Source of the DNA: Trichopria drosophilae
Lineage: Eukaryota; Arthropoda; Insecta; Hymenoptera; Diapriidae
DNA: 64,000 nucleotides
Reading direction: 5' to 3'
NCBI GenBank assembly: GCA_030407085.1
Contig: CM059586.1
Coordinates: forward strand, 87,727,501 to 87,791,500
A program made the translations under genes and the position numbers. Positions 48,588-60,539 of the stretch are shown one piece after another. The first letter of the stretch is position 1. The number at the start of each line of letters is the position of its first letter. The notes below the pieces were generated by a model. The model saw nothing but the letters and a program-made list of their open reading frames with translations, had not been told where the DNA came from and made no database searches.

Positions 48588-49177
48588 GTCAGCTATTTTT
48601 AATTTCGAAAATTTTATCTCAGATTTGTAATCAACCTCGAAAGCGTACAGATATAAATTTTTCCGCATGTCGATAAATTATTCCATAGTTTGTCAATCTG
48701 CCATATCAGGTCAGCCATTTTAATTTACGAAAGTTTTGCTTCGGATTCGTGATCATCATACCTAAAAACCTCTTTCAAGATAGGTGGTTTAGTTGAAAAT
48801 TTGTTTAGAATGCTATATTTTCATATGATCAAAATTTCAAAAAATTTCTTGAAATAAGTCGCCATTTTGATACTTCAGGTTGAAATAAAAAATGCCTATC
48901 TGCATGTGCGTTAAGTTCAAACATTTTATGCACTTTTCCGGCCATAGAAATCGCGGTATCGACATGAAAAATGAAATTAAAAAAGTAATTACTCAAAAAA
49001 ACGTGTTTTTCGGATATTTTTACAAAAATCATAGGTAAAAACTCAATTTTTTGAAATTTCCAAGTCATAAATCGAAAGACATTAACATTTCAAATAATTT
49101 TAGTATTGATTTCATTAAGTAATATGCGCATACAGTCGTACTTGACAGAACGTGCATTCTGGATTTTGAAGAGTTAA
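48588..49177. mobile_element. Right half of the 33295-34308 family
   Basis: GTTGAAAATTTGTTTAGAAT, AAACATTTTATGCACTTTT, AATCGCGGTATCGACATGAA and the end GCATTCTGGATTTTGAAGAG plus TTAA repeat the order of 33945-34308. Minus-oriented modules are present (CGGATTCGTGATCATC near 48751). Confidence 0.75.
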
Positions 49178-50086
49178 CCCCTTCGCTGCGGATGACAAAG
49201 ATTTTTCTCATTTAGGACTTGTCTCTGGCTACGGCAAAAATGCAAATCTTCGTCATGGCAGACATTATTCTAATGAACAATATGTGGTTGCAATTTTTCA
49301 AAAATATGATGTCAAAAAAAAAAGATACGGGTTCTTAAAATATACTTTTTTTAACATTTTATAAAAATCTTTGTCATGAGCTATGACATCGTATTAGGTA
49401 AATTTCAGTATTAAAAATTAACGAAATCGATGTAAACTTGATACCCGGGGATTTTCGAAGTCACTGATTACAAATCTGACGATATATTTTGAAAATTCAA
49501 AATGGCGGTATAATATGGCGGACAAATTTTCCAAAAATCGAACCATTTTGCATGAAACTTGCAACTTGGGGGTTTTCGCGGTCGCTGCTTATAAGTCTGA
49601 TGAGTTTTTTTTTAAATTCAAAATGGCGGATCCAATATGGCAGACAAATTTGTAAAAATATGAAGTTAGCCTTACCTCGTAGTTTCGATGTACCAAATCT
49701 ACTTACACACTTTACTACGAGGAGATTGGAGAAATGTCTTCAAAGGTCTCCAAAAAACAGTTTTTTTTTATTTATTTCTTTTGTTATATTTTGTTATATA
49801 TTTTTTTTTATTACGTTAATGGTTGGATTTTCGAAATGTGACTTCAGATTCGTAATCATCGACCCCGAAAACCTCCGAGTAACAAGTGTCAAGCGAAATG
49901 ATTGGAATTTAGAACATTTGTCCGCCATATTGAATCTGCATTTTAAATTTTCGAAATCTGATTTTAGATTCGTAATCTGCGTCCCAAAAAACTCCTATAC
50001 ACCAAGTTACAGACAATTTAAACCAAATTTCTTTTCCAGCATTTTGGGCACTTTTTGGGAAATTCTCGCCGCAGCGAAGGGGTTAA
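49174..50086. mobile_element. TTAA-flanked MITE built around ATGGCGG modules, 913 bp
   Basis: The ends TTAACCCCTTCGCTGCGG and CCGCAGCGAAGGGGTTAA are a perfect 18-base inversion. The left arm has two plus modules about 120 bases apart (GTCACTGATTACAAATCTG at 49461 and GTCGCTGCTTATAAGTCTG at 49581, each followed by AAAATGGCGG). The right arm has two minus modules (49850-49940 and 49960-50000). The 212-codon + frame 49489-50127 runs through both arms and past the right end, and is judged non-coding. The left TTAA is shared with the neighbouring element. Confidence 0.85.
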
Positions 50087-50124
50087 TAACGTTGATTTTC
50101 TTCTTTTTGTCAGTTAAGAATTAT

Positions 50125-50420
50125 TAAAAAATGAATGGATTTGACGAGTGACTGCTTATTTTTTCGAGAAACAAGTTCTCTATAACTTTACCCTATTATT
50201 TTTGTTAATTTTTAAATATCCAAATATCTCTATTTTATATTTAGCTATATTTAGCTAAAAAGCTAAATATCTCTATTTATTAAAAAAAAAAAGAATTCAG
50301 AATTTCTGAATAATTTTCTGGTGAGATAACAAATTTGAAAAAATTCGTTTGGGAAAGTTATAGAGAATATTTTTCTCGAAGAAATAAACCGTAATTCGTT
50401 AAAATCCATTCATTTTTTAA
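50125..50420. mobile_element. Small foldback MITE (family of 30805-31040)
   Basis: The outer arms TAAAAAATGAATGGATTTGA / AAAATCCATTCATTTTTTAA and the inner TTCGAGAAACAAGTTCTCTA / TAGAGAATATTTTTCTCG mirror each other. The centre holds a small ATTTAGCTA repeat. It is non-coding. Confidence 0.8.
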
Positions 50421-50969
50421 ACATTGATAACTGATGTAAAGTAGCCAGTTTGAATCTTTAATAAGTTGTTTAACAAATTGTTTTTGCAGGACTCATTTTT
50501 TTTCAAGAATAATAATACTTTCTCCTTTAAACAATGTCATTATTAGTAAAAATTCAATTGTTGAAAACGTTATTAAATTTTTTTTCCAAACGTGCTATAT
50601 CCCGGACCAACTGAACTAAACTAAACGAAAAAATAGAAGACCTAATTAATGAATAGATTATTATTAGAAAATACGAATGAAAAAAACGATCAGAAATGCA
50701 CTAAATTGCAATGTACGATTCCGAAGATATATTAAAGAAATTTTGTTACAGTCCATATGCCGAAAAAAGGATGTTCATTTTTGAAATAATTTAAGTCACC
50801 TGGTACCAGGGCCAAAGAAGTGCATTAAAAAAATCTCTGATGGGAATGTCTAGAATGACTGCGTTACTCATGACGGTTGTCGGTCTGGACTTGTTTGGCA
50901 ATTATGCACGGTTCGTGCTCACTATAAAAATTGAATGTCAGGAAATAACCGAAAATTACATAATTTCCA

Positions 50970-51600
50970 AAATTGCCGGGTTTAAATCATCTTGGAGCAC
51001 GCTTGCGTGTCCTCGCGAAAGCCACCCGTCGCCATAGCTACGGCCAGAGCCTCTTTCCCCTTATCTCCCGTCACTCCTTCCCTCTTGCACTTGTTTCCCA
51101 CGAATGCACTCCCTCTTGCATTGTCTCCCTCGCGCTCTTTCTCGAAGTGACTCCTCGCCACGTCTTTCTTTTCGCCCTCTCGCCTTCCGTCGCTATTTTG
51201 TCCCGCACCCCCGCCTCGTGGACAACCCGTGGACCCTGGATGCGGATTTCATCCCTCTATCTATCCGCAGCGTTGGGGCGGCTCCCGCGTAGTACGGTCG
51301 ACAACACTCGTCCCAGTTGCACCAGATCGGGATTTCGATTGAAAATCTTAACCACTCCAGTGACAAAGCGGCCCGTTCAATGATCCTGACACTAGCAAAC
51401 TCTATTGTTCCTTGTCACTGCATCGCGTCAGTGCACAATCACTCCACAAAGCCGGGAGATCCTCGATATCCCTCGCATCGCAATTCGCGACTGAGATCCT
51501 CTTGTTTATCCAGTGATTGTATCGCTTTTCCTCAACCGATTCCACGATCGAGTGTTTAGTAAAATCTGTGATGAACTTTCGGTGCTGTTGTTAATTAGTG
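50970..51600 (+). promoter_or_regulatory. CpG-containing promoter/5' UTR region of the gene at 52707
   Basis: The most GC-rich stretch of the window: pyrimidine- and CG-rich unique sequence. Within it TCAGTG (A at 51430) fits the arthropod initiator TCAGTY in five of six positions. AGATC at 51457-51461, exactly +28 to +32, fits the downstream promoter element RGWYV. No TATA word is at -30. The position, 1.2 kb before the first ATG exon and on the same strand, suits a TATA-less promoter. The start site is inferred, and several + frames here (up to 136 codons) are considered incidental. Confidence 0.45.
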
Positions 51601-52706
51601 TTAAAGTGCGAAAAGAAATTGTGATATCATGCAAACCTTACTTGAGATCAAAGTGTTAGGGAGACAAATATATTAGAATACATTAAAGTTAGGACAATTA
51701 CAATATAGGAAATTAGAGTCGATATTTAAAGCCTTGCATATTCTATATAAATATTCTACGCAGAAATACTATTTCGTTACGGTAGTTTTAAAAGAGTTTC
51801 TAAAGTAGACGAAAAGTTATAATTTTGATGTTACGCATTTACAATACGAAGGACAAAATATTTAACTGTTAAAATCGTTGAATATGTCATATGCCTTTCA
51901 AAGTGACGTAAAGCTTGCAATAATATGAGCTGTGGCGTTGAATCCAAGTGATGAAACAGCACTTAATATTTAGACGTGGATGAAGACACGACATTAAAAT
52001 GTTAACTATGCTAATGTAAAATTTGTAATGAAACGTTACAACGTAAAATACGACTTTGAGGCGAGCAGATGTTGAGATTGCTGAGAAAATAAACGAAAAG
52101 CTTTATTGAACGTTCTCGTGGATTTAGGCAGCAAAGAGATTAAAGAATCCGCCATCGAAGAAAAAATAATCGGCAAAAAATTTTATGTCAACAATGTTAC
52201 GTGTGCAATTGCCAAAAATAGGATTTTCATCATAAAGGAAGAAATTTCTTGGAGTGAAGTCGGCCGGTGTAAATAAACGATGTGCAAATGTGACATCAAG
52301 GACTGGGAGTGCCTACCGATTTTTTTACGAAATTCCATCCTGCATTTAGTTCGATTAACAACTATTTTCAGAAAGTAAATGGAATGTGAAATGACTGTTC
52401 GTAAAACAAATAACAAATAGTTCTTAAAAAATAGAAAGTAACGAAAAAGATAAATCAAAATGATTATAACGGCATTAAAATTAAATGGCTAGTGTTATTT
52501 TAGTCTGATAGACTCTATGGTGCTATAAACAAATTTTGTGAATGGACAGAAAGTGATAAAAAATGTGATTTCAAGATTTTCAAAAAATGTTGAAATAAAC
52601 TTTTAAATGAAAAAAAAATATGGACATATTTTCTTCGCTTATAAAATGGACGTAAATTTAGGTAATATCAAATAAAGTGATTTTTGGGAGTGAAATAGTT
52701 TTCAAA

Positions 52707-52925
52707 ATGACTAATACCAATGGAAATATACTTTCTCGCACTGGTTGGTTGCGTAAAAGTTGCTGTAGACCGAGAATTGTGCGACATGATAATGCAAATA
52801 ATCATCTTCTAAATGGAATGCCAAGAATAACAAGACATCCATTTCCATTGATAGAAGAAACTGAAAATCTTTTGAACCGTATAGCGTTTACAGTGTGGCA
52901 TACAGCTCTTCATATTGAACGAGAG
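52707..52925 (+). CDS. First coding exon of an unidentified gene
   Basis: An ATG in good context (TTCAAAATGA) opens 73 codons that run in phase 0 to a donor GAG|GTGCGT at 52926. Stops follow within the intron. The peptide begins MTNTNGNILSRTGWLRKSCC, has a basic middle (CRPRIVRHDN, PRITRHPFP) and ends in a probable amphipathic helix (EETENLLNRIAFTVWHTALH then IERE). No signal peptide or membrane segment is evident; the two adjacent Cys could be modified, but that is inference. Base composition is clearly less AT-rich than the flanks. I do not recognise the family. It may be an alternative N-terminus of a larger protein, because the next exon is tiny and the gene continues past the window. Confidence 0.6.
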
Positions 52926-53239
52926 GTGCGTCTGTCAAATTTGGATTCATTTTGAAAATCACGCATGAAATGATTCTGTCTTTTATTAGATTTATATAAT
53001 AGATATCATCGTAAATTGTGCCATTTTATTGTCTTTTATGTGGAAATAGAAATATTAAATTTTAGTCTCTATGATTATATGCATATTTTAGCAAATATTC
53101 TGTATTCTAGTTGAACACGTTTTTATCCTTTATCGCGTGAAATTAATAACATTTTATCATTTCCGAAGCCTTTTTCCCATAACACAATTTTTTTCTTGTC
53201 GTACGATTTTCTTGCAATTTATTATGCGGATATTAGTAA

Positions 53240-54090
53240 CTTCATTGATTATGAATCTGAAGTAATATTTTTATAACACAAAATGGCTGGTCCAATATGG
53301 CGGACGAGTTTGAAAAAAATTTTTATTTTTGCTTGAATTTTGTCACTTGAGGCTTTGTTGGCTGGCTGATTATAAATACGAAATCCATTTTCAACAATTC
53401 AAAATGGCCGAACCAATATAACGAATGAGTTATTCGTAAACTAATTGTCTATTCTTCAAGTGCATTATTTCAGTTAAATCATTAATTATGAATCTGCAGA
53501 CAAATTTTAAAAATACGTAATGATGGATTCAATATGGTTGAGTAGTTTTACAAAAATTGCTTTTTCCGCTTGAATGGTCGTTGAGATCGCCGATTACGAT
53601 TACAAAGTCCGTTTAAAAAATTCAAAATGGCGGATAAAGTATAATAAAATATTAAATTCTTTGAATATTTCGGTCAAAGTGGAAGAATTCACTTTAATCG
53701 CAGAATCTAGAAACTGGACGATTTCTGAGTTTGCTTTTTACCAATTTTAAGTCTAAAGGCAAACGACAAAAATTAACCTATTTTAATATTTTAATCTGAA
53801 GTCACAGCAGATATTTTTATGCAAAAAGAACCAATAACCATTCAATTTTTAGCATTTTGGTCCAACATATTGAATCCACCGTTATGAATTTCGAAAATCT
53901 GACAACGTTTTCGAAAACAGCGCCCAATATAACCTCTGAGTAATTAATTTTCCTACTTAACCAGTTAAATTTTTTTATCTTGGGTCCGGTACATTGGATT
54001 TTCCATTTTGAATTTCGATAATCTGGCAGCGGATGGGTAAGCAGCTATTTCGAAAAACCCCGAGTAACAAATTTTAAGTTAATCGGACGA
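53240..54090. repeat. ATGGCGG module array: four plus units, then minus units
   Basis: Units begin at about 53244 (ATTGATTATGAATCTG), 53364 (GGCTGATTATAAATACG), 53481 (ATTAATTATGAATCTG) and 53590 (CCGATTACGATTACAA), spacing 113-120 bases. Each is followed by an ATGGnnG pair, for example AAAATGGCTGGTCC and AATATGGCGGACG near 53280. Two minus units follow near 53860-53920 and 53980-54060. It lies within the 6.2 kb intron of the unidentified gene. Confidence 0.75.
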
Positions 54091-54433
54091 AAGGAATGAC
54101 TCCTAAGACAAAGTCAAATGCATATTAAAACATTACGAAGAGCTATAAAATTTATAGTAATGGCAATGAATTTTGCGTATCTTTAGATTTTCACTTTATA
54201 ATGTATCCTTAAAGTACTTCAGCAATAACAATTTTTACTTCAACAAAAAATACAGTCCCTTTCAGTAGAATCACCCATATATTAATTCAAATCGGTTTTA
54301 CCGTGACGAATATTGCTTTGAAGGTTGAATGGGCGATTTTTTGTAACTAGTAAATAACAAGTTATTAACTAAAATGTAGTCTAGTGTAGATTGAACAAAG
54401 TATTAGTGATATTTATCCCAAACTAAACGTACT

Positions 54434-54712
54434 CTCTAAACTTGAGCTAATAAAAAACGACTTATCTACGGCGAAAAGTGGGTTACCATTAATTAGTAAT
54501 CTTTTTGCTGACAAATTGTACAAAAATACTAATTCATTAGTAAAATTCTACTAATCTACAAGTAGGTATTGACTGTTTTAGATTAGTAATTTGTAGAATT
54601 AGTAATAATTTAGTAGGTTTTAACGTTTTATTAGAAAAAATGATTACGAATTCATTTGGCGACGCACTTTTCATTTTCTTATTGGTAGTTTTTAACTAAT
54701 TCAGATTTAGAG
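54434..54712. mobile_element. Small MITE, GAAAAGTGGGTTACT family
   Basis: The left CTCTAAACTTGAGCTAATAA with GCGAAAAGTGGGTTACC mirrors the right GCGACGCACTTTTCATTTTC and TTTTAACTAATTCAGATTTA ending GAG. The interior is dense in TTAGTA words. It is non-coding. Confidence 0.75.
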
Positions 54713-55029
54713 ATTATAAAAAGTTGACATAAAATGGCATCTGTGCTTTCTCATTAATAATCTTTTAACCCGTGTTTAACCCGTAACTTAAATATCTTTT
54801 TTATAATGTATTTTAATATATTTTTTTTATTGAAATTGCGAATTATTAAATATTTATATAACGAAATTCATGGAAGACTTTGTTGTTACCTAATAAAAAA
54901 TAATCGTGTGAAATTGCTTGAAAAATTCGACATTTATGCTAATTTTCTTAAATAACTAAAATATTTTACACTCAATTAGTAAACATTTTTTTATTTATTT
55001 GTTAACACTATTGCGCACTTTTCTTTTCA

Positions 55030-55700
55030 AGCAATTCAACTTTTGAGATCGCTGAATGCGAATTTAATGTTAGATTTTTCAAATTTGAAAACTGCTGATG
55101 CAAGGTGACTGACAAAAAGTTTAAAAATGTCCACTTTTGAACAGAATTGCGGACGTAAGCGTTGTCGGGGTAGCTGACTATTCATTCTACGTTAGTTTCA
55201 CCAAATTAAAGCGGAAATGTCCAAAAAGTTTAACTTGAATTCGGCGTGAGAGTTCATACTCGAAATGTCGATATATTTGAATATAGGGGTTTTGGGGACC
55301 GATCTTTACAATTTCGGTATAAAAAAAATTCTATATGGCGGATGAAATACAAAAACTAAACAAAAAATCCACATTTTTTTAAACCAGTATGTTTGCTTGG
55401 ATAAAAATTATTTTTCAAGTGATCTAGTTAGAGCTACCGAAGGATGAATTAGATGACCTTTCAAAATACCATATTGAAAAATTTCAAAATTCAAGATGGC
55501 GGACTCAAAATGACGAAAATGTCATTGAAAACTGTAATCATAAATAATAAATGGTTTAGCGCGCTAAAAGTTATTTTAAAAGGCTATAAATTGTTACTCG
55601 ATAGATTTTGGGGTCGCTGATTATGAATCTGTAGTAAGATTTTTAAAAATCAAAATGGCGGATCCAATATGGCAGGCAGAATTTTTCACGTTGGCAAAAT
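55030..55700. repeat. Cluster of plus-oriented ATGGCGG modules
   Basis: Module halves appear at 55040 (GATCGCTGAATGCGAATTTA), 55335 (ATATGGCGGATG), 55494 (AGATGGCGGACTC), and a good copy at 55609-55676 (GGGGTCGCTGATTATGAATC, AAAATGGCGGATCC, AATATGGCAGGC). It lies in the same intron as the 53 kb array. Confidence 0.65.
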
Positions 55701-56559
55701 CGCATAAAAATCAATGCACTGAGTTTTTCAATACATAAAAATATATGTTTGCACGTAATAAAAGTTTTTTTGTCTATTTAATTTGATACCATTTTTGTTT
55801 AAAGTGTTCATAAAATGGCTGATATAATACATATGACAAAACCAGTATTTTGCCGGATATTTGTTATTCTGGGGTTTTTATCATATCGAATCCATTAAGG
55901 CATCAAATAATCTGTTTTTTAAGCTCTCCTACTGTCTTGTATGTGAAATGGCATTAGATATTCATCAAAATGGATTAGTCATGAAAAACCGCAAAAGTAT
56001 GGATTATTTCTCCTTTAATCGTGTATAACTGAAGAATTATTAATTGATTCACATATGAATTGTTCAGCTTTAAAAGAGCTTTAATACAAGTTCCTATTTG
56101 CTGTGAAAAATATCAATTTTATGCAAAAATTGATTGCCAAAGTAACAAAATTTATATACTGGTTTCACTATTATGTAGCTAGTCTAACTATATCATTTTG
56201 TTCCCAGTCACTAACCTTTAAAGTGAATTTGGTACCATTTTGTCCGTAGTAATTATTTACTGAAATTTTGGACAAAATAAAAAAAAAATGGCACTAGCAA
56301 TAATTGAAAAGGCATAAAAATAGTATTTAAAGGTAAAAGAAGGCATGTGGGCTTCATAACCTGTAAGCAAAGACAGTCACAGACGGATATTTTGAATTTT
56401 GAATTCGCTATCAGCAACTTCAAAAACCCTGATACTGCAAAATCCGAAAAAATTACCGTACTTATTATATATCTTGGTCGTATATATTATATCCGTCATT
56501 TTTATTATAGAATACCTCGCACCGGGCTCCTAATTAGCGACATCGAAAACGTTTGCTGA

Positions 56560-56640
56560 TCAGATAAAATTATCAAAATTTGGGTCGGAATATTCGATCC
56601 GCCATTTTGAATTTTAGAAATCAGACAAAAATGCAGTTTT
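56560..56640 (-). repeat. Single minus-oriented module fragment
   Basis: ATTCGATCCGCCATTTTGAA near 56590 is the complement of the AAAATGGCGGATC core. The GCTGATTACG half is weak. Confidence 0.5.
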
Positions 56641-58340
56641 TAAATTTTGTATTTATTATATTAGAAAGTCTACATTCCTCCAGATATTTTAATCCCCATT
56701 CAAAGCCCCTTCTATCTGAAAATCATTAATAATTATATGGAAAAAGCGCTTTATTGTAGAGGGCATTTTGAAATAGTTTAAAAGACCACTACAAATTCGA
56801 AAGCGGACTGCTAAATTATTAGGTACGAGTGTCACTCCACTTTGGTTGTAAGTAAGCGATATTAGTCATTAGAACCCGCCCTCTTTAGTTAGAAACATGC
56901 CAACAGTTAGTTACAACCAAACAGTTCGAATCGAGTTGATCGAGTATTCACTCTATTCCACTATGAACTCAAAATTATTACAAATCGCAATCTGAAAATA
57001 TCAAACTCGGAAACCGAACCGATTTTCGATTAAATCACCCCAGTTTTCGAAACCAAATTCGATTAGATACCACAACAATCATTTGATGGAATCAATAACA
57101 ACCAAACCATTCATTTCCAGTTACCAGAATTCTGGTTGTGGCAACTGAACTCTTTTGAGTTTTCGGTTAGTTGCGGAATTACATTTTCGACATGGTTACA
57201 GCATTTACAAAGTTTGGAGACAACTTTTGTTTAATGTACTAATTTTTTAGCAAAATTAAATCCATAAACTGGATTTAATTATCTAAGTCTAATTACAATT
57301 CAGTCTTGATGACTTGTAAATAAACTTAACAGTCCCTGAACCAAACAGTCCGATCGTTCTCAGAATTGACATCAACTGCGAATGATTCGATTCCTTTTTT
57401 ATCATAGAGGGCCAGTGAGGTCATGCATCTCATTTCGTTTTAAGTTTATTTAAACCGGGGTTTGCTTATGCCATTTTATGGCCTGCAAAGAATCTCCTGA
57501 ACATAAGAAGTGATCGTCGCAATATTCCATGAAAGACGAGAACAGACTATCTGCTCTTAAAATTTGGTCACCCATGGTAAAAGGCCATTGCTATTACTGA
57601 CCTTTATTACAGCAGAAGCTCGTAAAATTGGTCGGAATACAGCTTTTCCATGAATGCGTTTCAAAACTCCTGGACTACTTCGACTTTAAGTATGGAGCAT
57701 TCATTTGATAGGTGCAGCTAGGGTGTGAAGGTAAACGCGTGACAATCTTAATAAAACCCTGTGTATTAATGTAGCTTCGTCTCTATTTCACTGGCTATAT
57801 ACGAAGGTTAGTCATTTGAAAAGTAGTAAAGGGCCGGTTACGATGTGCATAATTTGAAAAGGCGTAAAAATCAGTCTTTTCCGCATTTAATTAGTAAATG
57901 TTACTTAAAAAATGATTACTTTGTACTAGTCTGCTAAAACTAGAACGACGTGCCCCACCCATATAACGTGACTTAACGGTAATGAAAATATATCGAAAAA
58001 AAAGTTTTAGTCTATAAGTTGCAATTAGTTAATAAGTACTAAATCCAAAACCTGAAGCAGCTCACTAATTAAATTATTATAAATCGTTACTAATCAAAAG
58101 TAAAAAAGAACTAATGAATAACGAATCAAATCGAACATTTTTCTAAACATGTTTAGCTCAAATTCAATAGCATAGCTGTATTTAAGTTTTTTTAATTTTA
58201 TTAATGAATTGAGTTTTTTTTCATATTGAACATCGACTAATATAATAGCCATATTTGAATCTATATTAGTAACTTTTAACTAATTCACACGGACAAATAT
58301 ATTCCGGCAACTTTTACCATTTCAGATAGTAATTTAAGGA
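56640..58340. other. Gene-free intronic stretch
   Basis: No exon is seen. A moderately less AT-rich part at 56800-57800 shows local mirrored words (CCAGAATTCTGG, ACTCTTTTGAGTTTTCGGTT) but no clear ends. Around 57890-58290 TTAGTTAATAAGTACTAAAT and similar words suggest a decayed relative of the GAAAAGTGGGTTACT family. Confidence 0.35.
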
Positions 58341-58359
58341 CGTACTTACCTTGTTCAAT

Positions 58360-58470
58360 ATTCAAAATGGCGGTTGCAAAATGGCAGACCAAAATGCTAA
58401 AAGTTGTTTGGTACAAATGAAATCTGATCTGAATTTTCGAAACCTCCGAGCCAATAAAACAAACTAGTTT
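58360..58470 (+). repeat. ATGGCGG module fragment
   Basis: AAAATGGCGGTTGC and AAAATGGCAGACC at 58364-58390 keep the twin-site layout but lack the intact GATTACGAATCTG half. Confidence 0.55.
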
Positions 58471-59107
58471 TTAACTTTTTTTTTTTAATTTTTAAATAGC
58501 ACACAATATAATAAACTTATTAATTGTATTAAATTAAACACTAGTTATAAATATTGGATCAAAATATATATGGAGTAACAATGATTATGTTAAATTAATA
58601 TAATTGAAAGTCTTAATCAAAAAGCCTAATTTATTTTAATTATTTCAAAAAGCAAAAAGAAATTTTCATCTGATGTATAATGACTTTGAGGAAAGGCTTA
58701 AAAGCAATGGAAAATTTAAAATGAAGACAAGATTGAAACGTTGAAACATGACTTACTTTTGCATTCATAGCCGTTTTCCATTTGACGACTTTTCTCGAGG
58801 AAGAGCTAAAACATTCCTAAAAACAACTGCAAAGTCGTGCTGCAATTCAAACTTTACCCACCCACTTTATGTAAGCCTTTCAATTTTGTCCTCCTTTCAT
58901 TTTCGATTTATCAAGGTAATAGAAAAGACCATCAAATCAAATGTTATTATTATCGAAGTGATTTTAATATTAGAAGAGTAATTATTAATCTCTTTAGAAA
59001 GAAATTTTTTGTTTCAATTATTATTTATTTAATTAATATTTATATAATTTTAAGGTTTTTATATACACTTTCACGAAAATAACCATGGAACTTTTATTCT
59101 GTTGCAG

Positions 59108-59176
59108 CAAAATGGCATATATGAACAACCCCTTCCAAAGATCACCAACACGCTTGCGAATAGCAAACAGCAACTT
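59108..59176 (+). CDS. Second coding exon of the gene starting at 52707
   Basis: The acceptor TTCTGTTGCAG at 59097-59107 has a good pyrimidine tract and the donor CTT|GTAAGT at 59177 is strong. The exon is 69 bases, exactly 23 codons, open in phase 0 at both sides: QNGIYEQPLPKITNTLANSK then QQL. It therefore joins the 52707-52925 exon without frame change, giving a 96-residue start (73 + 23) of an unfinished protein. Splice sites and composition are more persuasive than for any other short frame here. I do not recognise the sequence, and no further exon was identified to 64000. Confidence 0.6.
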
Positions 59177-59474
59177 GTAAGTTTAATATAGCATAAATTA
59201 AATAAACAATTTAAGTATATTCATTTCAATTAAACTTGATTACTATAATCAATATAAGAAAATATTGGCTTGTCTGAAGTAAATTCTAATTTTATGAGCT
59301 GACCTACAATTTAGAAATCTGCGTAATATTTTTGCCTATTCACAATGAAATGCGAAAATTTCCAAATTACTCACAATTTGAAGGATCAATTTATTTAGTA
59401 GAAATATCTAAATTATTTAAAATAACGTACATTTGACGTTATTATTGTATCTAAAAAATCTTATTATTTTATCG

Positions 59475-60537
59475 TTTTTCAAGATTCCGAGGCCAAAATT
59501 AAGTTTTAACTATCAAAAGAATTCCAATTTAGCACAAAATTTTTACAAAAATTGGGAAATGTTTATTTTTATTAGTTTTTTTTCGAGTTATTAGAATATC
59601 GGGATTCTATTGAAATTATGGACAAACATGGATAAAATATTTGAATTTTAAGAAAAATGTTGACGTTTGTACCCTACATAATTGTAACGACTGTAAAATG
59701 TCGTCATCAATGAAAATTTCTTAGAATTCAGCGAAAAATACAGGAAAATTTTTTCAGATTTTTTTTATTATATTTTGTGTCATTTTTTATTTAAAACTTT
59801 TTTAAAATTTCAAATTATTTACGAAAAATTCCAACAAAATTTGCGTACATTTTCTGATAAATTATAAGCATTTTTTATATTTTAAATTTTTGAAAGTTTA
59901 TAATTTACGAGAAAAAAATCGTAAACTACAATATCTGACATTCATTTCCAAAAAACTTTCAATTCTTATAAAAAATTGCAAACAATAAAGAGACCTTAGC
60001 ATTAATCAGTGAATACACTAAATTTCATTCAGAATTGTTCAGAAACAATTTAACGTTTTATAAAAATGTTGATAAAAGATGGTCAAAATGTCATTAATAA
60101 TCACCCGAAAAAAATATATTCCTTGATCAATTGTAAGAACTCTTCATTCTTAGCATTTTTTAAAAATAGTTCGTAGTTTTTAAGTTAGAGCGTCTAGAAA
60201 TTTTTCAAAGAAATGATGACGACATTTTGAAGTATAAGAGTACATTTTTATCATCAAATTCAAATATTTTTTGTCCAAGTTTGTCCATAATTTGAATAGA
60301 ATCCTAATATTGTAATAACTGGAAAAAATTAATAAATATATTTCCCAAATTTTTGACAATTTTTTTCAAATGTGGCGTCCGTTTGGAATTCCTGACGGCT
60401 AAAACTTAATTTAGACCTCGGAATCTTGAAGAGCGACTTCGAAAACAGCATGTACCATTCAATTTTTCTCCACTTTGAATACGAAATACTTTATTGAAAA
60501 TGAAGTAAAAAAATGTAATTTCGGGCGTTAGTGTTAA
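59475..60537. mobile_element. TTAA-type foldback element, left end lost
   Basis: The right end GGGCGTTAGTGTTAA (TTAA at 60534-60537) resembles that of 22075-22957. Arms mirror each other: TTTCAAGATTCCGAGG / CCTCGGAATCTTGAAG and GATTCTATTGAAATTATGGA / TAATTTGAATAGAATCC. The outermost 95 or so bases of the left arm are missing. It is intronic to the gene at 52707 if that gene continues. 16350-16925 is a partial relative. Confidence 0.7.
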
Positions 60538-60539
60538 CC

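Noticed and set aside
49489..50127. 212-codon open frame on the + strand
   Set aside because: It lies almost wholly within a TTAA foldback element, spans both mirrored arms of ATGGCGG modules and overruns its right end. It has no domain and low-complexity Phe/Ile runs.
50973..51383. 136-codon open frame on the + strand
   Set aside because: It falls in the CG- and pyrimidine-rich promoter region, where stop codons are rare by composition, and two other + frames overlap it.
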